Shown here: positions 34,853 to 42,502 of the stretch, one piece after another | Position numbering within the stretch: the first letter of the stretch is position 1 | Layout: the number at the start of each line of letters is the position of its first letter | DNA from: Desulfosporosinus sp. | GTDB lineage: Bacteria > Bacillota > Desulfitobacteriia > Desulfitobacteriales > Desulfitobacteriaceae | Assembly (NCBI GenBank): GCA_003513495.1 | Contig: DOPM01000013.1 | Span: forward strand, 1-61,189 | Length of the DNA: 61,189 nt | Direction: 5' to 3' | Made by a program: the position numbers and the translations under genes | The notes under the pieces: generated by a model | Databases searched by the model: none | Seen by the model: the letters and a program-made list of their open reading frames with translations, nothing else | What the model was told of the DNA's origin: nothing

Positions 34853-35500
34853 CTAAAATTTAAGACCGTGTTCGCAAACGTCGATAACAGCTCTTTGGAA
34901 AGCATCACAAGCAGAGCGGCAGGCACTTTGTGAACCGGTTAAGAGCCCACCTCCAAAGTTTGTTTCAGTTGGCGGACCATAAAAGGCTTGCATGGTGACT
35001 TCCGCAGCTTTTAAGGCAGCGTCTAAACCAAACATGGCCTCGATTGGAGGCGCAATCAGGTAGGATAGGGCTTGGCCTTCCGGAATTCCTGCCAGTTTGG
35101 AAAGGTAGCTTCCGGTTCGAGAAACAGTATGGGGAAAAAAGGCTGTTTTTCCTCCGTCACAGGTGTAGAAGAAGCATTCGTTTTCGAGATGATCGATGCA
35201 GGCATCCACTCCCGCTCTCACTTCTGCTGGGTTCGGACCAGCTAGAATTCCTATAATTTCCCCGGATAGCGGACCGGAAGCTCGGGCTGCTCCGCAATAA
35301 AAACTTTTAGCATAGACAACTTCGACTTCTGCCTTTTTTGTAGCTTCATCTAAGGCCACATAGGTTGAATCATCGATGTCGGCGGTGATCATACCGATGG
35401 AACGCTGATAGCCAGTAAGGCCCAATTTTTCGGCGAGATCAGGGGCCACATTAGGAATTAATCGAACGGCTAATACTTTTGGTTTAATGGGCTCAATCAT
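34853..35500 (-). CDS. eutL: EutL-type tandem BMC shell trimer
   Basis: 215 residues, two BMC domains in one chain: KPKVLAVRLIPNVAPDLAEKL at the start, KSFYCGAARASGPLSGE, LENECFFYTCDGGKTAFFPH and GGGLLTGSQSACRSACDAF. EutL trimers have a gated pore that in other species binds ethanolamine and can open for large cofactors. The gene stops at TAG. It lies 22 bases before eutE. Confidence 0.95.
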   Translation of the reverse strand: MIEPIKPKVLAVRLIPNVAPDLAEKLGLTGYQRSIGMITADIDDSTYVALDEATKKAEVEVVYAKSFYCGAARASGPLSGEIIGILAGPNPAEVRAGVDACIDHLENECFFYTCDGGKTAFFPHTVSRTGSYLSKLAGIPEGQALSYLIAPPIEAMFGLDAALKAAEVTMQAFYGPPTETNFGGGLLTGSQSACRSACDAFQRAVIDVCEHGLKF

Positions 35501-35549
35501 GGTTACCCTCCCTATTACTGCCGGAAATTCTTCTTAATTCCGACGAAAT

Positions 35550-35885
35550 TTACTTCGTATTCTCAACGTTTTTTGTTTTAGGTTTTTCTTCGATTACAGG
35601 TAACTTTGGTAAAATTGCTTCGAGCTCCTGATGTGGACGTGGGATAACATGACAGCTAACAAGTTCTCCGACTCGTTCTGCTGCGGCAGCTCCTGCATCA
35701 ACTGAGGCCTTTACTGCTCCGACATCTCCTCGAACCATAACAGTGACTAAGGCGCCTCCTACTTTCACTTTACCTATCAGTGTAACGTTGGCTGCTTTGA
35801 CCATGGCATCAGCCGCTTCGATGGCTCCTACAATTCCACGGGTTTCTACCATCCCTAGTGCAACAAGATCTTCTCTTATAGCCAT
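35550..35885 (-). CDS. eutM: BMC shell hexamer, EutM/PduA type (first gene of operon)
   Basis: 111 residues with one BMC domain: ALGMVETRGIVGAIEAADAMVKAAN, VMVRGDVGAVKASVDAGAAAAERVG and HVIPRPH. It is the main facet protein and the first gene of the microcompartment operon. Its ATG lies 38 bases after a three-way-junction RNA element and about 220 bases after a sigma54 promoter. The C-terminal tail (EEKPKTKNVENTK) is charged. Confidence 0.95.
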   Translation of the reverse strand: MAIREDLVALGMVETRGIVGAIEAADAMVKAANVTLIGKVKVGGALVTVMVRGDVGAVKASVDAGAAAAERVGELVSCHVIPRPHQELEAILPKLPVIEEKPKTKNVENTK

Positions 35886-35922
35886 TAGTGTTTTGCTCCT
35901 TTCACTCGATCAATTTATCTTT

Positions 35923-36017
35923 GGAATACATCGTTGGTTCAGCGGCCTAATCAATACCGCTATAGTTCCAACCTCTAAATCATAAGCCGTTGTATCAACG
36001 GCTGTATTCCCTCCTTT
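35923..36017 (-). promoter_or_regulatory. Structured leader RNA of the BMC operon: three-way junction with short amber-containing frame
   Basis: In the minus-strand transcript GGAATAC (36010-36004) pairs with GTATTCC (35929-35923). Inside, AGCCGTTG-ATA-CAACGGCT makes an 8-bp hairpin, and GTTGG/CCAAC with AGCGG/CCGCT makes a two-part arm. All helices are perfect, a tidy three-way junction. A strong AAAGGAGG (36010-36017) just before it could start translation at a TTG (35998), giving seven codons ending in TAG (35975-35977), four more to a second TAG (35960-35962), then TGA. I do not recognise it as a named riboswitch. Confidence 0.65.
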
Positions 36018-36102
36018 ATCCTGACTTTACTCAGAATTTACTATCCATTAGGGATCTTTAAGTTACTTTAATATATTTAATAACTTACACAATACAGATT
36101 AA

Positions 36103-36118
36103 TGCAAAAACCATGCCA
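36103..36118 (-). promoter_or_regulatory. Sigma54 promoter of the BMC operon
   Basis: Minus strand TGGCATGGTTTTTGCA: GG and GC are separated by exactly ten bases and both boxes match the -24/-12 consensus (TGGCAY, TTGCW). The identical 16-mer occurs at 37882-37897. Transcription would start about 12 bases further, near 36092, and run through the three-way-junction leader into eutM. Confidence 0.9.
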
Positions 36119-36181
36119 TTGCCCGATCAGCGTATTAATTCAATAACATCCAGCAAAAACGCCATAACTACTTTATTTCTC

Positions 36182-36197
36182 AAGTCATCTATGACTT
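36182..36197. promoter_or_regulatory. Putative activator site (UAS) upstream of the BMC promoter
   Basis: AAGTCATCTATGACTT is a perfect palindrome with a two-base spacer, centred about 80 bases upstream of the -24/-12 boxes, a usual distance for a sigma54 activator site. A weaker copy, AGTCATAATTGACA, is at 36240-36253. Related palindromes occur upstream of the other three sigma54 promoters. Confidence 0.7.
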
Positions 36198-36248
36198 ATC
36201 GAAACCAAATTTTACTTAAATTAAACCATTTAACTAAACAGTCATAAT

Positions 36249-36292
36249 TGACAAAAATGGCTAAGGAATAATTCCTTAAGCCATTTTTGTCA
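36249..36292. terminator. Terminator between the winged-helix gene and the BMC promoter
   Basis: TGACAAAAATGGCT ... AGCCATTTTTGTCA with an inner GGAAT/ATTCC forms a long stem flanked by A and T runs on both strands. It separates the transporter transcript from the BMC operon. Confidence 0.85.
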
Positions 36293-36319
36293 CATTAATG
36301 TTCAACGTTTCAAACTAGT

Positions 36320-36595
36320 TCACTGCCATTCTTTGGGTAAATAGTTCAATCGCCCAGTCCCATAGTCCGTAATCTTGTACTCGTGGGTTAACTTACCATT
36401 GGCGTCTACGGATACTTTCTGAATTTCAATCAGCCCAACCGCCAACATGGATTGTAAGTGGTTATCAATGCTTGATTCTTTGAACTGACCTTCCGTACCA
36501 TACTCCGGTCTCAATGCTTCTTGCATGGTGATTTCAGATAGAGTCTCATGTTTAGATAGTAAATGCAACATTCGGAAACGCATCGGTAGTTTCAT
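36320..36595 (-). CDS. Small winged-helix-like protein
   Basis: 91 residues, ATG 36595 behind GAGGGGGA. RFRMLHLLSKHETLSEITMQEAL, SSIDNHLQSMLAVGLIEIQKV and EYKITDYGTGRLN have the helix-helix-wing pattern and ITDYG ending of small winged-helix regulators. It is co-transcribed with the transporter (14 bases between). It may repress or adjust the regulon, or be an adaptor. No metal or ligand site is evident. Confidence 0.65.
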   Translation of the reverse strand: MKLPMRFRMLHLLSKHETLSEITMQEALRPEYGTEGQFKESSIDNHLQSMLAVGLIEIQKVSVDANGKLTHEYKITDYGTGRLNYLPKEWQ

Positions 36596-36609
36596 CAATA
36601 ATCCCCCTC

Positions 36610-37617
36610 TTATACTTTTCTTAATTTTAAGAGTTCTTTGGGATTCGCTGTGACCAAAATTGTTCCCACAGTAATGATGACAGCCCCAACGACTAAGGTG
36701 AGTGTTAGTTCAAAGCCCGGAATTATCAGCCAGCTGAAGAAGACAGCCCACAAGGCATATGTTACATTAAGTGCCATCGCCCGACCCACACCTGTCATAT
36801 TAAGGGCTCTATACCAACAGACGTAGGATAAAGCTCCTAAGGCTCCTGCAACCGCAACATAATAGACGCTAGCTTCGGTGAAGGCATCCCAGAAAATAAC
36901 TACCCCAGAAGCAATGGGTAAAATTCCGATGAGGTAAACGAAAAATGATGTAGCTTCACGAATTCCGATGGCGATATCAGGATCGGCCATATCCATTCCA
37001 TAGGTTGACAGAACACCTTCCATACCCCAACCTAGTGTAGCAAGTAAGGAGAAAGCTAGTCCTAGATAGAAATTAGGGAAATCACCACCTGGTGGGACAT
37101 ATCCTACAACAACAGCTCCACCAATACAAAGAATAATCCCTGCCCAAACACGTGGGATGATTTTCTCTTTTAGAATAAATACCGCCATAATTGCCCCAAC
37201 GGCGGGGTACATAGCGGTTATAGCTAAGGCATAAGAAGCTCCAGCCATATTAATTCCCAACAGGTAACCTGACATAGCTATCGGACCCCCAAAAAGCGCG
37301 GCTAAAACGACAATTTTTCCTGGTCTAGTGCGCAAGGTTCGAAGATATTCTGGTGCCCTTCCGGTAAATAGGTTGTAGAAAAAGAGCCAAAAACCAGCAA
37401 ACCCATCATGCATTGCTGCGCCTGCTAAAGAACCTGCATATAGAGAAAGAGTTGCCCCACCGGTAAACGGCGCCATTGCCAACGCCATACCAAGGATAAC
37501 CCCATCAAGTCCCCATGTTGCACCCGAAATTACTCCATAGATAAGACCTTTTTTGGCATGGCCAAGCTCCTGAGCTGTCTGCATCACTTGGACATTTTTT
37601 TCAGTATTGAGTGCCAT
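36610..37617 (-). CDS. DMT-superfamily (EamA) transporter, probable substrate importer of the regulon
   Basis: 335 residues from ATG 37617 (GAGGAGGG five bases upstream), with about ten hydrophobic segments in two EamA-like halves: YGVISGATWGLDGVILGMAL, MYPAVGAIMAVFILKEK and then LGWGMEGVLSTYGMDMADPD and LNVTYALWAVFFSWL. It has its own sigma54 promoter, identical in 16 bases to that of the BMC operon. No EutH is present, so this protein may import ethanolamine or a methylated relative. DMT members move many substrates, so this is inference from regulation. Confidence 0.8.
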   Translation of the reverse strand: MALNTEKNVQVMQTAQELGHAKKGLIYGVISGATWGLDGVILGMALAMAPFTGGATLSLYAGSLAGAAMHDGFAGFWLFFYNLFTGRAPEYLRTLRTRPGKIVVLAALFGGPIAMSGYLLGINMAGASYALAITAMYPAVGAIMAVFILKEKIIPRVWAGIILCIGGAVVVGYVPPGGDFPNFYLGLAFSLLATLGWGMEGVLSTYGMDMADPDIAIGIREATSFFVYLIGILPIASGVVIFWDAFTEASVYYVAVAGALGALSYVCWYRALNMTGVGRAMALNVTYALWAVFFSWLIIPGFELTLTLVVGAVIITVGTILVTANPKELLKLRKV

Positions 37618-37646
37618 AAATTCCCTCCTCATACATATTAATACAC

Positions 37647-37870
37647 TAGGGAAGGAGCAGCCTCGATGGACCTTTTCAATCCGTCCACTTCGCCCGCCCG
37701 ATACGATTGCTTTTTAGTAGGCGTATGCCATTTCCTCAAGTTTTCGATTCCCTAAAAAATACAGGGTCATGATCTCTGGGTTACACTAGCCTCCCTTCTT
37801 TGTTTACGTATAAGAGCAATGCTCCTCGCTTCACCCCTCCGTAAACCCTATGCCCGGTATAGCCGGTAAT
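37647..37870 (-). promoter_or_regulatory. Structured, GC-richer 5' leader of the transporter transcript
   Basis: About 250 bases lie between the sigma54 promoter and the transporter ATG, clearly less AT-rich than the surrounding spacers. In the minus-strand RNA, TAGGGAA (37754-37748) can pair with TTCCCTA (37653-37647), enclosing further hairpins such as TGGAC/GTCCA. Upstream, GTTTACG/CGTAAAC encloses GAGCATTGCTC, and CCGG-CTATA-CCGG lies near the start. A short frame opens at ATG 37770 and stops at TAA 37716-37714. It matches no riboswitch that I can name. It could be a novel cis-regulatory RNA. Confidence 0.5.
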
Positions 37871-37881
37871 TATATGAATAA

Positions 37882-37897
37882 TGCAAAAACCATGCCA
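37882..37897 (-). promoter_or_regulatory. Sigma54 promoter of the transporter
   Basis: Minus strand TGGCATGGTTTTTGCA, identical to the BMC promoter at 36103-36118, GG-N10-GC. The start point would be near 37870, at the head of the structured leader. Confidence 0.9.
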
Positions 37898-37970
37898 TCT
37901 TATTATTGAAAACTAATCCTCTGAAACTGGCTTAATTATCAGACATTTTTGAGATGAGTCTGCCCTATGG

Positions 37971-37997
37971 CAAGTCAGGGTTGACTTGTTAAGTCAA
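37971..37997. promoter_or_regulatory. Putative activator sites between transporter and sigma54 activator
   Basis: Two overlapping palindromes: AAGTCA-GGGT-TGACTT (37972-37987) and TTGACTT-GTT-AAGTCAA (37981-37997). They lie about 75-100 bases upstream of the transporter promoter, in the gap shared with the divergent activator gene, so they may also give autoregulation. Confidence 0.7.
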
Positions 37998-38203
37998 ATC
38001 TATCATCGCAATTAGTTCTTTGAAATACGATTTTTTATAGTATAATTATCATAATTGACCGGAATTTTTCTTGGATCCTACGTCTCTATTCTCTTTTTAT
38101 GACGAAAATAATATAATGTTGTCAGAATTGCTTTTATTTCAACTAATTCTATACTATATTTAAGTTGTTAAGACATTAACAACTCGATAAGGAGGTCATT
38201 AGT

Positions 38204-39616
38204 TTGGATACAGGAACAACTGATCTGGATTTTGAAACCCTGAAGAAGATATTAGATAATTCCCATGATGAAATCTATGTAACTAATGCTATGGGGATCG
38301 TCGTTTATGTAAATAACGTCTGTGAGAAGCATTATGGCGTTAAAGCTTCGGAAATCATTGGTAAGAAGTCACGAGAAATATCCGAAAAGAAATATTGGGG
38401 TCCACGAGTTAGTCCCATTGCAATTGATAAGAAAATGAGCATAACCCTTGAACAAAAAACCTGCACGGGTAAAACGTTGCTCACTACCGCAACCCCAGTC
38501 TTCGATTCAGACGGTAATATCGAACTCATTATTGAGAATTCCAGGGATGTCACTGAGTCTGAAGGGATGAAGCATGAACTGGATAAGAGTATCGAGTTAT
38601 TGAAGCGTTATAAAATGGAAGTGGAAGTTTTTCGAAAAAAGGAAATGAACATCCCTGACTTTATCTGCGAAAGCCCCAAGATGGAATCACTGTTACGTCT
38701 TGTAAGACGCATTTCAGCAGTAAATTCAACCGTTCTACTCCTTGGTGAATCGGGATCCGGAAAAGGACATATGGCCAAATACATTCACAACCATAGCCCT
38801 AACAGAGATGGCCCTTTCATAACCGTTAACTGTGCTTCTATTCCTTCAGAACTTATGGAAGCAGAGATGTTTGGCTACTCAAAAGGGGCATTTACCGGAG
38901 CCAATACCAAAGGCAATATAGGCCTAATTGAGTTAGCAAATGATGGAACTCTTTTTTTAGATGAAATTGCCGAATTATCTCCCCGAATGCAAGCCAAACT
39001 TTTACAAGTACTCCATGAAAACCAGTACTTTAAAGTAGGAGGCCGTGAGATTCAGCAAGTTTATTGCCGAATCATCGCTGCAACGAACCGTGATTTGCAG
39101 GAGATGATAAAAAAAGGTACGTTTCGGGAAGATTTATATTATCGTTTGAATATTTTTGAACTAACTCTTCCTCCTTTAAGAGAAAGAAGAGAAGAGATCA
39201 TCCCACTAGCTCAAGATATCCTGAACAAATTTAATAGGAAATATAAAATGGAGCATGAATTTAGTCCAAGATGCTATGAGCTTTTCAAACAATATTCCTG
39301 GCCTGGAAATGTTCGAGAGCTGGAAAACATAATCGAACGCCTAACCGTCGTAACTCAATCCACTGTCATTGATGAATGTGACCTCCCTCAATCCTTTCAT
39401 ACTATGGCAGAATCTCCAGTAGAATCTACTCCGTTGACCCGTAATCGCCCACTTTCTCTTGATGATGCTATAAGTGACGTGGAAAAGAATTTAATTATAC
39501 AAGCCTATAAGGATTTTGGGAGCTCATACGAAGTAGCCAAGGTCTTAGATATCAGTCAAAGTAAAGCTAATCGCCTAATTCGAAAATATTACCCATCTGG
39601 ATTAGAATCCCAATAG
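38204..39616 (+). CDS. PAS-containing sigma54-dependent transcriptional activator
   Basis: 470 residues; start TTG with AAGGAGGTC upstream. An N-terminal PAS domain (about 12-115) likely senses the inducer. The AAA+ domain (about 153-390) has Walker A GESGSGKG (181-188), the sigma54 loop GAFTGA (228-233) and Walker B LFLDEIAE (250-257). A Fis-type helix-turn-helix ends the protein (about 425-470: SSYEVAKVLDISQSKANRLI). There is no receiver domain, so a small molecule rather than a kinase probably controls it. Four sigma54 promoters with shared palindromes lie within 11 kb on both sides. It stops at TAG. Confidence 0.95.
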   Translation: MDTGTTDLDFETLKKILDNSHDEIYVTNAMGIVVYVNNVCEKHYGVKASEIIGKKSREISEKKYWGPRVSPIAIDKKMSITLEQKTCTGKTLLTTATPVFDSDGNIELIIENSRDVTESEGMKHELDKSIELLKRYKMEVEVFRKKEMNIPDFICESPKMESLLRLVRRISAVNSTVLLLGESGSGKGHMAKYIHNHSPNRDGPFITVNCASIPSELMEAEMFGYSKGAFTGANTKGNIGLIELANDGTLFLDEIAELSPRMQAKLLQVLHENQYFKVGGREIQQVYCRIIAATNRDLQEMIKKGTFREDLYYRLNIFELTLPPLRERREEIIPLAQDILNKFNRKYKMEHEFSPRCYELFKQYSWPGNVRELENIIERLTVVTQSTVIDECDLPQSFHTMAESPVESTPLTRNRPLSLDDAISDVEKNLIIQAYKDFGSSYEVAKVLDISQSKANRLIRKYYPSGLESQ

Positions 39617-39651
39617 AACAAGGAGCTGGTGAATTCACCGGCTCCTTGTTC
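39616..39651. terminator. Bidirectional terminator between the activator and mttB
   Basis: GAACAAGGAGCTGGTG and its near-complement CACCGGCTCCTTGTTC form a 16-bp stem centred on AATT, between two convergent genes. Confidence 0.85.
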
Positions 39652-39670
39652 TTTGCATCAGAAGAAAAAT

Positions 39671-41194
39671 TTAGAATTTAGGTTTTCTTGGTCTTCTTCT
39701 AGCTTCTTTTTCCTTTGCCTTTATCTCTGTGGTTTCAGCTTCCGCTTCTAAGACAATCTCCTTCAGCTGTCTTTGAATATCTTCAGGTAGAGGATTTTGG
39801 TTTTCATAGTTTTCAAGAATGTCAATAGATTTTGCATAGGAGGTTTCGACAATATCCTTACTGCCAGCTGCTTCCCAATTCTCTCTATTCTTTCTATCTA
39901 ACAACTCGGTTTTAGACAGCTCTTTGTAATGCGCGTAAGTGTGATCATGGCTAATGAATTCTCCGCCGATACCTACCGAACGGACAACTTCCAGTGCCAT
40001 TTTCTCATCACTTATCGGAATACCTTTAATGGTATGCATAATCATTCGTGCCATTTCATTCTGCATAACCATTTGAGCATAATCCCAAGTTAGGCCCCCT
40101 TCGAGCATTCCAAGACCATATATCATGTTAGCGCCTGCTAACGCTGGTAATAAGGCGGTCAAGGTAAACTCATGGGCTGCTTGGGCATCAGGTACTTTGC
40201 TATCCGTCTATCCCCCAGCTACCCAGACGGGAATATTATAGAATTGGGCCAGTTTGGCGCAAGCAGCACTAAAGAGAGCGAGTTCCGGTGTTCCTACACA
40301 AGCAACAGTGGTTCGCAAGTCCATCATGGTCGTGGACGTTCCATAGACCATGGGATACCCTCTCTTTTCAAGCTGACCTAAGACAAACATACTTAGAATT
40401 TCCGCATTATGTGTCACAAGTGTACTTGCGAGGTGAACACAAGTCGTTCCACCTGCAAGACCCATGGAATTAATCTTAGCCGGAACACCCAAGCGTATGG
40501 CCTGCAGTAACGTATCAGTTGCTCCTTTAGCATGGACAAGGGGAGCCACTGGGTCTGTACTTTGTGAGAAAAGGGGTCTTTCGCGGAATTTATCTTCCCC
40601 TCCTGAAACAAGGTAGCCCATTTTTGCAGCTGCACGCATGTTTTCAGGACGATTCATCCCAATATAAGCATGCTTGGTTGAAAAGTTGAAAAACGATTCT
40701 GCGATGTGAACTTGAGCCACGTCCGGATCAACTTCTGAAGGACCTAATGCTCGTTCAAAGACAATGATCTGATCCATGGCTTCACAGAAACGGGTTACGT
40801 CATCCACGTCTTTTTTGAAGGGCTTTCGAAGTTGACGGGAATAAGGGTCAATCATGCGGATAGCCTCTCCAAAATTGACAAACCCGGTCCGATTTCCTTC
40901 ATTGAGCCAGTCATTTTCGCGTTTTCTTCCGCAGGCTCTAAACGTCTTAGGTATCGAGCGAATAGCATCTTCTACTAAGTGGGCAGGTATTTTAACTATG
41001 TTAGTGTTGCGGTCAAGAGTGCATCCAGCACTATAGAATATTTCACGTGCCTCTTCACTTTCAACTTTTACCCCGATATCCCATAGTAGGTCCAAAGTTG
41101 CCAAATGGACATCATACAGTTCATCGTTGGTAAACATATTCAGTCCGATCCCATCCATTCTGGTGGAACCAGCATGTATACCTCTGAATGTCAA
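39671..41194 (-). CDS. mttB: Pyrrolysine-containing trimethylamine-type methyltransferase (in-frame UAG read as Pyl)
   Basis: Two open frames on the same strand and in the same phase are separated by a single TAG at 40208-40210. Joined, they give about 507 residues, full MttB length, with Pyl at about residue 329 in AGG-Pyl-TDSKVPDAQ, the exact conserved context of MttB. The start is TTG 41194, after GGAGGTGA; an ATG at 41209 overlaps that site. MttB moves a methyl from trimethylamine to its corrinoid protein, with Pyl binding the amine. tRNA-Pyl and split PylRS are encoded nearby. The substrate could instead be another methylated amine, given the ethanolamine context. Confidence 0.95.
40208..40210 (-). 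other. Amber codon decoded as pyrrolysine in mttB
   Basis: TAG in frame between GGG GGA and ACG GAT AGC AAA. The reading frame remains open for a further 178 codons with conserved MttB sequence, and the amber tRNA gene is 7 kb away. A recent nonsense mutation exactly at the Pyl position would be an unlikely coincidence. Confidence 0.95.
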
Positions 41195-41369
41195 AAAAAT
41201 CACCTCCATATATTTTCAAGAGCTATAAGAAAACCAATATAAGATTATGATCAATTGCGTTAATAAATCACCCCCTTAAATACCGCCTTCGGTTAAACTC
41301 ATCCTCCATGACTTGTATTCGTTAAGGGTTTTTCGCATGTACGGAGTCTAGCTTTGAAGATATTGAAGT

Positions 41370-42008
41370 TTACTTAGAGGCTAAGAGTTTCTTGCAAAGT
41401 TCTACAGCTGAACCAGCATCGGGAGCATAGCCGTCTGCACCAATCGTATCGGCATACTCTTGAGAAACTGGGGCTCCTCCGATAATTACTTTTACTTTGT
41501 CTCTGAGATCCTCATCTTCTAACATTTCTATAATATCTTGCATAGCCGGCATGGTTGTGGTTAAAAGAGCTGATAAGGCAAGAATATCAGGTTCATGTTC
41601 AATAATCGCATCAATAAAATCTTCAGCAGAAATATCGACGCCCATGTTAATGACTTCAAGTCCGCCACTCTCAATCAGCATACCAACAAGATTTTTACCT
41701 ATATCATGTAAGTCTCCTTTTACAGTACCTAAAAGGATCTTACCTTGGCTTTTTTGATCAGCACTAGCGATTAAGGGTTTTACAATTTCCAGTCCACCGG
41801 TCATACTCTTTGCTGCCATAAGGACTTCAGGAACATACATATCCCCTGCCTTAAAGCGAACCCCAACAACATTCATTCCGGCAATTAAGCCCTCGTTAAC
41901 AATTTCCAAAGGGCTATTCCCTGCTGCGATTAGACTCTGAACTTGATCCTTTACCTTATCCTTCTGACCTTCAATAACACTTTGAGCAAGATCTGCATAA
42001 CTAGCCAT
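41370..42008 (-). CDS. mttC: Corrinoid protein partner of the Pyl-MttB
   Basis: 212 residues. Helical cap with GVRFKAGDMYVPEVLMAAKSM, then the B12 domain with GDLHDIGKNL, LSALLTTTMPAM and IGGAPVSQEYADTIGADG. It carries the methyl group from MttB to a THF methyltransferase, for which the only candidate here is mtgA in the other operon. It lies between pylSn and mttB, about 175 bases before mttB, and shares the pylB sigma54 transcript. Confidence 0.95.
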   Translation of the reverse strand: MASYADLAQSVIEGQKDKVKDQVQSLIAAGNSPLEIVNEGLIAGMNVVGVRFKAGDMYVPEVLMAAKSMTGGLEIVKPLIASADQKSQGKILLGTVKGDLHDIGKNLVGMLIESGGLEVINMGVDISAEDFIDAIIEHEPDILALSALLTTTMPAMQDIIEMLEDEDLRDKVKVIIGGAPVSQEYADTIGADGYAPDAGSAVELCKKLLASK

Positions 42009-42150
42009 ACCTAAATTCCTCCTCTTTTTTCAGTAATTAAAGTAAATCCTTCCAGGGTTTAGCCCTTCCTTAGAATCTTCTATATCCTAGAAAAGGCCTT
42101 ATTATAATAAAGCTTGCCTTTCCATTAAGGGGTAAAAACAAGCATTATTG

Positions 42151-42480
42151 CTATAAGCGTGATCCATAATTTTGATTGACGTGAGTTGAAGAGTACTTAG
42201 CTAATTTCCAATCAGGGATTTTACAGGTTTTGCATGCCTGAAAGAACAGTTTATTGCGTAGGCACCGTGCTGCACGGCTATTTTTGGAATTAAAAATCTG
42301 GAACGTTTCATTACAATGGGTAATGATTTCCGCGGTATTCCCTCTAATGGTCATACTTTTAACCCCATGCAGGGTTCCACTTCTCGAAGGCCATAATTTC
42401 AGCTTTTCAACAAATTTGAAGAAATCTACATTCTTACGATAATATCGTTTCTTTTTTGAATCCACTGTCACCAAACTCAA
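42151..42480 (-). CDS. pylSn: Pyrrolysyl-tRNA synthetase N-terminal domain protein (tRNA-Pyl binding)
   Basis: 109 residues of the separate PylSn found in bacteria. KLWPSRSGTLHGVKSMTIRG, FQIFNSKNSRAARCLRNK and ACKTCKIPDWKLAKY match the tRNA-Pyl-binding, zinc-ligand domain. The start is uncertain: TTG 42480, or GTG 42471 which is better spaced from CGGAG. It starts right after pylC. The stop is TAG followed by CAA TAA, so amber readthrough would add only two residues. Confidence 0.9.
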   Translation of the reverse strand: MSLVTVDSKKKRYYRKNVDFFKFVEKLKLWPSRSGTLHGVKSMTIRGNTAEIITHCNETFQIFNSKNSRAARCLRNKLFFQACKTCKIPDWKLAKYSSTHVNQNYGSRL

Positions 42481-42502
42481 CTCCGATCCATACTTGCAAT
42501 TC

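Noticed and set aside
37617..37770. Short frame at 37770 as an N-terminal extension of the transporter by stop readthrough
   Set aside because: The stop is TAA, not TAG, and the transporter has its own ribosome site and start at 37617. It was kept only as part of the leader.
37647..37870. Cobalamin riboswitch in the transporter leader
   Set aside because: No B12-box or other cobalamin core sequence could be found, although an AGGGAATC piece looked similar.
39671..41209. mttB as two genes or a nonsense pseudogene
   Set aside because: The single TAG is at the known pyrrolysine position and both halves are well conserved in the same frame, with the amber tRNA and synthetase nearby.
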